Of a DNA stretch of 64,000 nt, positions 22,651 through 32,242 are shown piece after piece. The stretch is from positions 42,302,082 to 42,366,081 of the forward strand of contig NC_088863.1 of the NCBI RefSeq assembly GCF_032884065.1. The letters run 5' to 3'. Source of the DNA: Artemia franciscana. Its lineage: Eukaryota; Arthropoda; Branchiopoda; Anostraca; Artemiidae. Under the pieces are notes generated by a model, which was not told the DNA's origin, made no database searches, and worked only from the letters and a program-made list of their open reading frames with translations. Every line of letters starts with the position of its first letter. Positions within the stretch are counted from its first letter, which is position 1. Made by a program: the position numbers and the translations under genes.

Positions 22651-22910
22651 CAGCAAAGAGCAGATTATATTCTGGTTTTCAGAAAACATGGGGGTCGGCA
22701 TCGCGTCAGCCCTACTCATCTTAGTTTCAGCTTGTTTTGAGCATGACGTGGTTATTTATTGTGATATCTGTCCGCATTGGGGTTTCATTTATCCATTGAT
22801 GGTGTTTTGTGGTAGTTTAATGTTCGGAAAAATAATTAACATTATTTCTGCCCTTTTGTTTGTTTGATGTAGCTCTCTACTTTTCTTTGAAAGCTTACTT
22901 TGTTAAGTTT
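22651..22910 (+). repeat. Dispersed repeat shared with 62090-62345
   Basis: The order of blocks (gcagat, then actcatcttag, then tttggtagttttacg-like, then ctctttacttttctttgaaa) is the same here and at 62090-62345, with many substitutions. This explains the open frame at 22637-22867, which is not conserved in the other copy and is unlikely to be coding. Confidence 0.55.
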
Positions 22911-23371
22911 CTTTAGTTAATTTCTGTTTGTTTTTATTTGCAAAGTCTTTTTAGTACAGAAAAGAATTTTCGATTTTTTTCGTTTTTTCTATAAGAATCC
23001 ATATTTTGTCTTCCCATTTAAATGTTGGACAAAATTTTTTAACAATTTTCAATATTATACACCTTTCTAAAAGTATTAACACACTTAGTATACTTTGATT
23101 TAGTTGTACAACTCCTTAAGTTTCCCTGAAAATTAAAACTTCATCCTTTTTAAAATATTGCAAAACAACTGCCCAAACATAAGAGGTGTTTACAGGAATC
23201 ATAAGCATTTTTAAAGCACTATAAAACTTTTAGTATTTAATTTTAATTTTAGTGTAATTTTAATTTTAGTATTTAGTTTTTAAACATTATAAAACAAAAT
23301 AATACGGAAAAATATTTGTTTGTTCTAAGTTTGAATGTCACTCTCTACTTTTGTGCAAGTGCATCTGGACC
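22911..23371. other. AT-rich intergenic DNA
   Basis: No gene or recognised repeat was found. Confidence 0.4.
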
Positions 23372-23530
23372 ATCAGGTAACTGAACCCCAAGCAACTGAA
23401 CCACTGTAACTGAACCAACGGGGAACTGAGCCACCGTGAAACTGAGCCACAGTACAACTGAACACCCCTGCAACTGAATCCTCGTGTAACTGAACCCTCG
23501 TGTAACTGAACCCTCGTTCGACTCAACCTC
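23372..23530. repeat. Minisatellite, period about 19-20 bp
   Basis: About eight degenerate units built on AACTGAACCCTCGTGT run head to tail. The units at 23477-23515 are nearly identical and those to the left are diverged. Open frames on the minus strand here are repeat translations rich in GSV/FSC and are not genes. Confidence 0.75.
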
Positions 23531-24861
23531 CATGCTTACATTCAGTAAAACCAAGTTAGAATCTTTGTATATCCAACCTTGTTGGAATTTTTTGCTTTTT
23601 AAAGTCATGATATAAATGATTGTAAAGATGATTAATAAAAAAGATCTGTTTTGTTTTCACATAAACAAAGAAAATCGGACGTCACAAACTCTTTAAAGCC
23701 AGATTTATTTCTCCTTTTTTTATGTCTATTAATGGGGATTCCCTTCACCCTGTCCCTGTCTACGGGTCTTAGCGTTTACCCCCCTCAACTGCGGAAAATA
23801 TCCGCCCACGGAAAACTCTCACCGGGAAAAAAAATCTCGCGGAAAACAATTTTTTCAAAATTTTAAAAGCTTATTTGAGTTGTGTTATTTTTTAGTTTAA
23901 TTGAGAAGTGCTAAGAAAAGTGGAAAAGAGGAATTCCTGTATGTCTTGCCCCCATCCTCCTTGCAAAAACTATCTTCTAGTGGAAAATCCTCCAAAAGCA
24001 CTTCAGAAAACCCCACGCGAAAAACGTCCGTATATTTCCCAATGACAAGTACTATCTGTAAGAAATAGACAAATTACAAAACTTAAAAAGGAAGAGAAAG
24101 TTCTCCAATGGGGTAATCTGATTGTTTTGTAGCTAGGGAGAGAGGGAAATGCTCCAAAGGGTGCATTTTGATGCCAAAACATCCCAGCTCTCATTGAGCC
24201 TTCAGACAAATACAGAATTAGCTGTAAGGGAGAGACGAGAGGAGGATGGTGGCAGAAATTGTTTGATAACCCCCAGGTATTTCTAGTCTTTTTTATAAGC
24301 CGAAAGTGATTGGAGACTAACCAACCACAGAGGATAAGTATCCTCTATGTTCGGGGGAGATTTTCCAGGGATATGTATTTTTTTTGGGAGTGGGGTTTCT
24401 ATGAGGTTGTATTTCCCATGGAGTATTTTCACAGGAAATGTTTTTCACGAGGGGGGGGGGGTTAAACACTGGCTCCCACCGTCTACATACTGTATAGCAC
24501 TTTGCTTATTTTGTTGTTTTCATTTTGTGATATTTTCTACGGTCATAGTTGGTTATTGTTTGGTTTGAAAAGATTAATTCCCTGCTTTGATGGAGTCGAC
24601 AGAAAAGCTTTTTTCGCTTTGTGTTTGGAAACTTTTGGTTTAAAATTTTTTTTCTTAGATGAATCAGACCTTTCCTGAACGTTGAGCAATAAAAATCTGT
24701 GTAGAAAATATGGAAGGTTTGAGAATTTAGATAACAAAAAGGTCGCTTTTTGTTGCATTTTCTGTTTATTAATTAAAAAGATTCTTTCGAAAAACAATTT
24801 TTCAAAGAAAAGTAAAAAGCCATATTAAACCAAAGAATAACATAGACTAGCAAAGACTAGC
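23531..24861. other. Intergenic DNA, one weak exon candidate
   Basis: No secure gene was found. Purine-rich segments around 23790-24040 and 24345-24460 (the latter with a G run at 24451-24461) faintly resemble the interior of family 1. A minus-strand frame at 24543-24696 preceded by ttctacacag is discussed as a weak exon candidate. Confidence 0.35.
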
Positions 24862-25110
24862 ATTCTCGATCCTACAGACTGTTTTACAGTATTTCGGGAA
24901 AGGTCCAACGTTCATTGTCACGGAATTCGGACAAGTGGAGATTTTAAGGTTCCTCGCCTAGTTTCCAGTAGAACTGCCTTTTCAGATATTGATAGAGGGG
25001 CTAAGCTTTGGAATAAGCTTGTCCCAAGTACCAAGGAATTACCCATTAGTTAATTTAAATCTGAGCTGCGTGTGGGGTTGCCTGGTAAGTTGCTTCGAAC
25101 CAGACTGAGA
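24862..25110 (+). mobile_element. LINE C-terminal remnant
   Basis: Plus-strand translation at about 24915-25075 gives RTSGDFKVPRLVSSRTAFSD followed by IDRGAKLWNKLVPSTKELPI. This matches the conserved end of CR1/Jockey-like reverse transcriptase proteins, where an FxVPR block precedes a GxxLWNxLP block. An in-frame stop follows. Only the last 70 or so codons are visible. Confidence 0.65.
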
Positions 25111-25640
25111 TTGATGAAATTAAAATTGACAATAATTGTTTAATGTTTTTTTTTTTGCTTCGGGATCATAATATCACGTAGTTTTATTGTGTGTGAATTA
25201 CTTATGTAAGTCTTTTTTCGGTGCACAGTTTCACCCTTCTGCTTATTATAGATTAACTTGTTTTTTTTTTGTTCTTTGCTTTTATTATTTTCTTCTCTTC
25301 TATTTTTGTCCTTTTTTGTTAGTAGCACACCCTCGCAAGCGACACTTTTACTGTGCCACCCATTGATTTTGTCTCTGTTTTTTTTTTTTTATAAATTGCG
25401 ATTACTGCTATTATTACCAAGTGCCATAAAAACTTTAAATTTTAACAACGAGTAACTTGCAATAACATACAGTTTGCTGATACAGGCGTATCACAATTTT
25501 TTTGGAATGGCTTAGCGCATCAAGATGAAACTTCTGGGGCATCACGAGAGAGAAGTTCAACTGACCAAAAGACAACATGTACCTGCCGATGCTGTTAATA
25601 CTGCTGCTACTACTGTTACTACTACTACTACTAATTTAAC
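25111..25640. other. T-rich DNA and ACT-rich tract
   Basis: No gene was found. T runs occur at 25147-25156, 25260-25270 and 25377-25391. At about 25418-25435 the sequence taccaagtgccataaaaa equals the 3' end of the hairpin-ended element at 33941-35842. From 25596 to 25634 there is a degenerate TAC/ACT tract leading into the tandem array. Confidence 0.5.
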
Positions 25641-27459
25641 ACTATAATTACTACTACTGCTCCTACTGCGACCTCTACCACCATTAAACTAGTACTAATA
25701 AGGCTACGCATATCAAGTTGAAAATTTGACAGAACAGAGAATTTGAGTGAGAATTTGAAATAAATTAAAGGACACTATGTGCATGCAGATTGCCAATATG
25801 GTTTATCTCAAAAAGGGATTTGGGTATTAAGTTGGAACTTCCAGAGAATGCTGAAGGGAAAGTCAATCCACCAAAAGGAAATATGTGCAGGCTCAGGCCT
25901 GGGTTTACCACTAGGTCGCTAGGCCTGGACCTAGGGGTGCATAATACCAGGGGACGCAATGAATTATCGCTGATTTTTTTTCCTGGCAAAACTGGACTGA
26001 AGTACCTTATTGTCGCCAAGTGTACTCTGCCGCCTTACTGCCTATTCACAGAATTACAACTGTGAATAGTGTACCGCCATACTGCCTATTCACAGAATTA
26101 CTACTGTGAATAGTGTGAAAAACACTATTATTACTACTGCTCCTACTGCGACCTCTACCACCATTAAACTAGTACTAATAAGGCTACGCGAATCAAGTTG
26201 AAAATTTGACAGAACGGAGAATTTGAGTGAGAATTTGAAATAGATTAAAAGACACTATGTGCATGCAGATTGTCAATATGGCGTATCTCAAAAAGGGATT
26301 TGGGCTTAAGTTGGAACTTTCAGAGAATGCTGAAGGGAAAGTCAATTCACCAAAAGGAAATATGTGCAGGCTCAGGCCTGGGTTTACCACTAGGTCGCTA
26401 GGCCTGGACCTAGGGGTGCATAATACCAGGGGACGCAATGAATTATCGCTGAGTGATTTTTTTTCCTGACAAAACTGGACTGAAGTACCTTATTGTCGCC
26501 AGGTGTACTCTGCCGCCGTACTGCCTATTCACAGAATTACTACTGTGAATAGTGTACAAAAACACTATTATTACTACTGCTCCTACTGCGACCTCTACCA
26601 CCATTAAACTAGTACTAATAAGGCTACGCGTATCAAGTTGAAAATTTGACAGAACGGAGAATTTGAGTGAGAATTTGAAATAGATTAAAAGACACTATGT
26701 GCATGCAGATTGTCAATATAGCGTATCTCAAAAAGGGATTGAGGCTTAAGTTGGAACTTTCAGAGAATGCTGAAGGGAAAGTCAATTCACCAAAAGGAAA
26801 TATGTGCAGGCTCAGGCCTGGGTTTACCACTAGGTCGCTAGGCCTGGACCTAGGGGTGCATAATACCAGGGGACGCAATGAATTATCGCTGAGTGATTTT
26901 TTTTCCTGACAAAACTGGACTGAAGTACCCTATTGTCGCCAGGTGTACTCTGCCGCCGTACTGCCTATTCACAGAATTACTACAGTGAATAGTGTACCGC
27001 CGTACTGCCTATTCACAGAATTACTACTGTGAATAGTGTGAAAAACACTATTATTACTACTGCTCCTACTGCGACCTCTACCACCATTAAACTAGTACTA
27101 ATAAGGCTACGCGTATCAAGTTGAAAATTTGACAGAACGGAGAATTTGAGTGAGAATTTGAAATAGATTAAAAGACACTATGTGCATGCAGATTGTCAAT
27201 ATGGCGTATCTCAAAAAGGGATTTGGGCTTAAGTTGGAACTTTCAGAGAATGCTGAAGGGAAAGTCAATTCACCAAAAGGAAATATGTGCAGGCTCAGGC
27301 CTGGGTTTACCACTAGGTTGCTAGGCCTGGACCTAGGGGTGCATAATGCCAGGGGACGCAATTAATTATCGCTGAGTGATTTTTTCCTGACAAAACTGGA
27401 CTGAAGTGCCTTATTGTCGCCAGGTGTACTCTGCCGCCGTACTGCCTATTCACAGAAAA
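25641..27459. repeat. Four-unit tandem array, 440-482 bp period
   Basis: Four units share more than 90 percent identity by eye. The landmark gcatgcagat recurs at 25781, 26261, 26701 and 27183, giving periods of 480, 440 and 482. The 40-bp difference is a sub-repeat (gcctattcacagaatta and flanks), present twice in units 1 and 3 and once in unit 2. Each sub-repeat contains the 10-bp inverted repeat CTATTCACAG/CTGTGAATAG around an 8-base loop, and each unit also has a CTAGGTC/GACCTAG stem. Open frames occur on both strands in every unit because the units are alike. Their protein sequence has no recognisable domain, so I do not call genes. Confidence 0.9.
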
Positions 27460-28087
27460 GTAACTTTAAAACAACATAGGAATTCCATGATCACTCATAA
27501 ACTGTCAGATATCTTCCAAGAATGGCAGCTCAGAGTTCGGTATTACCCCACCCTCACCACTTTTCGTAGATCAGTTGTGTTTTGTTAATCGCTCCCTTTA
27601 ACCTAAAATTTTTGGGAATAACCCCAAAAATCTTGCAAAAACGGAACGGTATAAACGCTTGATTCTAAAAGCGTCAAAGTTTCAAATCCGGCCCTGTGCA
27701 TACTACTGCTAATACGTTTAGTATTTTAATGATATTTACTACTAATACTACTACAACTACTAATACCGCTACTACTACTACCACTACTAGTTCGACTACT
27801 ATTTCTATTGCAACCACTTGTAAGTTAAAAGCATTAAAATACAAAATTAAGGAACTGTGTGGATATATTGGTTATCAAAAAGATATATCGGCAATGAGAT
27901 AGCAACAGCAAATTGTATTAAGCTAATACTTCTAGAACTTGATTAGAGGATTCTTCAGCTGATCAAAAGGCAATATGTTAATACTAATGCTGCTACTAGT
28001 ACTTCTAACGGTATGAAGGTGGAATTTCCAGGGAATGTTGAGGGTCGAAGGTAAACTGAATAAAATCAAGCAATCTGTATACAGGTT
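27460..28087. other. ACT-rich microsatellite and spacer
   Basis: Between 27705 and 27815 is a degenerate ACT/TAC tract. The sequence after it (27955 onward) has the same aaaggcaatatgt / ACT-tract alternation as the DNA at 25560-25640, so both belong to one repeat family surrounding the array. No gene was found. Confidence 0.5.
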
Positions 28088-28300
28088 GTCAAAAGGGCGC
28101 ATCAGCAATGTCTTAGGAACAGTTTGGTGTGTTGAAGAGAATGTTGAAGAAAACAAAAGGTTTCGGAATGGCGCATCAGCAATATCTTAGGAAAATTTTG
28201 GTGTTTTGAAGAAAATATTGAAGAAAACAAAAGGTTTCGGAATGGCGCATCAGCAATATCTTAGGAACAGTTTGGTGTGTTAAAGAAAACAAAATGTGCT
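28088..28300. repeat. Tandem repeat, three units of about 74 bp
   Basis: The core gcgcatcagcaat recurs at about 28097, 28171 and 28245, each followed by atcttaggaa(c)a and a ttttggtgt block. The units are 85-95 percent alike by eye. Confidence 0.85.
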
Positions 28301-28579
28301 ATGTGCATACTGCTACTAATTCTACTACTGTTACTGCACAAGCTAAGGGTAATAAGGTGAAGCTGTCAAGGAATATTTCGTTGGATACTGAACAGAATCA
28401 AATTCACTTGAATTGTGCACATTCTCAAAAGGGTTACACAGCAATATCTCAAGAACGGCTTCCATTAATGAGTTAGACCTTTTAGGATAAGTTGTGGGGG
28501 ACTTCAAACTAGCCAGAAGGCAACATGTATAAGCTACAAATACTACTACTATGATTACTGTAACTAATGACGCGTGCAT

Positions 28580-29640
28580 TTGCCTCTGAACGCCGATGTC
28601 ACTTTCATTCCTTCAAATAATTTCCAAACACCTGGGTGACAGCAACAGAGCATAGCGTTTAAGGCATGGTGAAAGCCTTCTGTAGCATTAGTATTTTTGG
28701 TTCACAAACTAGTGCATCGTTTGTACGATTCCAAAAATCAGGTGGGAATCTAGGTCTTGTCCTAAGGCCTTGTATCTGGACTCCCCTTATATATGTTCGT
28801 CAAAATAAGACAGTAACTCTGTGCAGTCATCATGATCCGGAAACTACCCATAATATAACTCAAATATATTTGCTATGTCATCAGTTGGAACGAATGCCAT
28901 ATCACACAAACATTTCACAATCATATTAAAGTGGACAACAGTTTCATATTCATTTTTTAAACCTGTAAAACAAAATATTTGTATACTCTGGCTAATATGG
29001 AAAAAGCATCCAGATTTTTGAATTTTGAATCAATTGCTACTGCCTCAAAATCCAGCAATATTTTACTCGGATTGGTTAGAGGAGCTACTTGCTTAAAATA
29101 TTCAACCACACTTTTGTAGGTTTTCTTCTGTCTTGTTAGTTAGAAGGAGATATAGACAAGGGGGGCAAGCATCTCCATCTCCTAATTTTCCATCTATAGT
29201 GTCGAGCTGGAAGAATACACGTGGTACGCATTTAAAGGTTCCATCATAGAGCATTAACTCCGATCTTTCACGAAGTTTCTCCATATTGTTGCTTCCCAGA
29301 ACCAATATTCCTTTGTCATAATTTTCTCCTGCGTCAATGAGAAATAAATCTACATTTTTGAGGAATAATGGAATAGATCGAGGAATGGTGGAATAGAGGA
29401 ATAGGCCGTGGCTCTGTTTGATCAAATCTTTTGTTCCGACTCTCCCTGCAAATAGTTGATTCAATTAAGCTTTTTTTGGTAATCTAGACATTACATCTTC
29501 ATTTAAAGTTCTCAAGTGTACACCTAGGCCATTTCTAGCAGAAACACTTGTTGCTCCGGCTCCACCTTTAATTTCAGCTAGAATCTGGTTCTTTTGTATG
29601 TTTAATGGGTCACTAGAGTGTAAGTGGTCACGTGGCTGCG
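28580..29640 (-). mobile_element. MULE (Mutator-like) transposase remnant
   Basis: The best frame (29102-29464, minus) contains LMLYDGTFKCVPRVFFQLDT followed by ACPPCLYLLLTNKTEE. This is the start of the MULE catalytic domain, where a DGTFK block holds the first catalytic aspartate and a P(C)xYxLLxxKTxxxY block follows. Upstream codons (29460-29600) continue the same protein after a stop. Downstream, different frames hold ILLDFEAVAIDSKF (second acidic block) and, at about 28640-28600, a degenerate version of the EGFHHALNA and WKLFEGMK blocks seen at the end of FLYWCH-type MULEs. Several stops and shifts make it inactive. Terminal inverted repeats were not located. Confidence 0.75.
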
Positions 29641-29896
29641 CACAGTTTGTTCATTTTTGTTGTTATAATAGCTGGACATTTATATGTAACATACTTGCGG
29701 TACCTCCATAAGATGGAGCCATTGTTGAAGTTCCTATGGAAAATGTACTACTCATGTCCATCCAATGTTATAACATTCCCACCACGTCGAGATTTAGTTA
29801 TTTATACCAAATTCAGATATCAGAATGACACAGACACAAGATAATGCTTTTACATAACTTCAAAAGTTAAACTGAAAGAGCTTTGGGAACCGGTTG

Positions 29897-31596
29897 TCAA
29901 ACAGTTCCTGGTAACGAACTGTAGTAAGGAGCGACCCGGCTCAATAGTAACCGAAACTCTAAAAACGCAATTTTGATACCAATAGTTACATCAAATGAAT
30001 CGTATTTTTATGCTGATTTTAAATATATAAGTTTCATCAAGTTTTGTCTTACTCGTCAAAAGTTACGAGCCTGAGAAAATTTGCCTTATTTTAGAAAATA
30101 GGGGGAAACACCCCCTAAAAGATTTTCCTAACAAAAATCACACCATCAGATTCAGCGTATCAGAGAACCCTACTATAGAAGTTTCAAGCTCCTATCTACA
30201 AAAATGTGGAATTTTGTATTTGTTTTGCCAGAAGACAGATCACGGATGTGTGTTTATTCGTTTTTTTGTTTTTTCTCCAAGGGTGATCGTACAAACCCAG
30301 TGGTCCCAGAATGTCGCAAGAGGGCTCATTTTAGCGAAAATTAAAGTTCTATTTCCCTTGTTAAGTGACCCAAAAATTGTAAGGCCCCTATCCCCCTCCC
30401 ACGCTCTTTTTTTCCCAAAGTCACCGATTTGATTTTTTTCCAAAATCAAAATTTTGAGATGGCCATTTTGTTCAACATAGTCAAATAATCTAATAATTAT
30501 GTCTTTGGGGACGACTTAATCCCCCAGGGAGGGGCTGCAAGTTACAAACTTTGACCATGGTTTACATACTGTAATGGTTATTGGGAAATGTACAGACGTT
30601 TTCAGGGGGGACTTTTCGCGTTGGGGGTAGGGTGATTAGTCAGGGGGAGGGGGTTACATGGGAGGATCTTTCCATGGAGGAATTCATCAAGAGAGAAGAG
30701 AATTTCCATAAAGGGGGTGCTGGATTTTGTTGCATTATTGAAAAAAAATAAGAAAATATATAAAAAAAGTTTTTCTCAACTGAAAGTAAGGAGCAGCATT
30801 AAAACAAAACGAACAGAGATTATTATATATAAAGGCGGTCGTCTCCTCCTCAGTACCTCGCGTTTTACGCTAAGGCATTCTTAGTAATTTCAACTATTTA
30901 TTCTGCGTCCTTTGCGATTCAGGGGCCATTCTTCAAGAATTGGGACAAAATTCAAGATTTAGTGTAAAGAATGAGGTATTGAAGAGGGAGAGGGGGGAAA
31001 ACACTCATATACGTAATAAAAATATACAAATATAGAAGTTCGTTACGTGAGTTAATTCGTAGGCTACGTATATTTATGACTAATAAAATATTTCGTAAAT
31101 AAGTTCTAGGTGCATTTTTAAGTAACCAAAAATTGGATGGCCAATAGGCCTCCTCCGCAACCTCTTTTTTTATCAAAATTGTCCGATCAAAACCATTAGA
31201 AAAATTTAGCCAAGAAAAAAAAATATGCAAATTTCGTTTTAATTAATCATGTGCAGTGAGCCAAAATCAAAACATATATTAATTAAAAAACTTTCAGAAA
31301 TTAAATAAAAAGACAAGATTTTTCAATTGAAAGTAAGGAGCGACATTTAAAATTAAAACGAACAGAAATCACTTCGTGTATGAAAGGGGCTGTCCCCTCC
31401 TCAACGTCCCGCTCTTTATGCTAAAGTTTTTTATTGTTATAAAAAGTAGAACCGTGATAAAGTCAAACTTTAGCCTAAAGAGCGGGACGTTGAGGAGGGA
31501 ACAGCCCCTTTCATATACGGAATAATTTCTGTTCGTTTTAAGTTTTAATGTCGCTCCTTACTTCCAGTTGAAAAAGCTTGTTTTTTTTTTATTTAA
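29897..31596 (+). mobile_element. Helentron-like repeat family 1, copy b, 1,700 bp
   Basis: This is a near-full-length copy. It opens with TCAAACAG and a hairpin that has one mismatch here (CAGTTCCTGGTAACGAACTG), followed by TAGTAAGGAGCGAC. It closes with a foldback of about 250 bp (31325-31570) and a TTTATTTAA end. The foldback begins with a relative of AACTGAAAGTAAGGAGCGAC. That is nearly the same as the sequence just inside the hairpin, which gives the element inverted subterminal repeats. A second, smaller palindromic region lies at about 30790-30960. There is no open frame of note. One-sided hairpin, subterminal inverted repeats and lack of a target duplication are features of helentrons and their non-autonomous HINEs. 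The family name is my inference. Confidence 0.8.
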
Positions 31597-31810
31597 TAGC
31601 TTGAAAATCGATGTGTTTATTTGCCCCTTGAGTAAGGCATATCCTTACTCATGCCCTAATTGAAAAGTTCCTAGTTTGCAATAAAACCAAAACAAATCAA
31701 TTGGCTAATCAGAATTCCCAATTGATAGGAAATTGGTCCTCTTTGTGGCAAAATCATAGTTTATCACCACAAAATGGCAGATAATGCCGCTTTCCAGTGG
31801 CACAATGCTT

Positions 31811-31840
31811 TCTTACAGTTCGTCACTACGAACTGCTTGA
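31811..31840 (-). repeat. Orphan hairpin terminus of a family 1 relative
   Basis: CAGTTCGTCACTACGAACTG has the same 8-bp stem as the family 1 hairpin but a CACT loop, followed by CTTGA instead of TTTGA. It is oriented opposite to copy b and lies 215 bp past its end, so it belongs to another, mostly lost copy or a sister family. Confidence 0.6.
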
Positions 31841-32117
31841 AAAGACGCAATTTACTAAAGGTAATTCCAAACAAAAGTAGCTTTTGCAAAAGCAAAGAAG
31901 TAACTAGATAGGCATCACAGAGTATTCGTAAAAGTTAAAGCATTTTTGAAGGGCTGAAAACTAGAAGATTAGCTGTTTCTTGTCAAACCACTAATAAATT
32001 CAAAGAAAGGCTCTGCTAAGGTACTTGTTATAATTCACATTATAAAGAATAAAAATTAACATCTTTTTATATCTGATCCCAAAGCGAAACAAATATAAAA
32101 AGTTCCTTCGATGGGAT

Positions 32118-32242
32118 TTATTCTGATCTTCCAGTTTGTGGAACATTTTGCCTCGCATCTTGCCTGGATTCTCTCTGTTTCTCTCTAATCTGCATCCCTT
32201 CGGTTTCTGATCTCATCTTTTCTACGTCATCTACACTTTCTC
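32118..32242 (-). CDS. LEA/SMP gene, exon 4 (stop codon)
   Basis: The acceptor is tattattatag. Two bases complete the codon from exon 3, then 40 codons rich in E, R, Q and D end in TAA at 32120-32118. The stop overlaps an AATAAA hexamer, too close to serve as its own signal, and I see no other canonical AATAAA soon after, so the 3' UTR end is unknown. Confidence 0.7.

Noticed and set aside
22637-22867. 76-codon frame with hydrophobic segments
   Set aside because: It lies in a dispersed repeat and the frame is not kept in the second copy at 62090.
25765-27365. Open frames repeated on both strands of the tandem array
   Set aside because: They recur because the units recur. They are open on both strands at once and have no recognisable domain.
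31320-31580. Inverted repeats read as bacterial-type terminators or stand-alone MITEs
   Set aside because: The same foldback is always found at one end of the 1.7-kb family 1 element, so it is a part of it.
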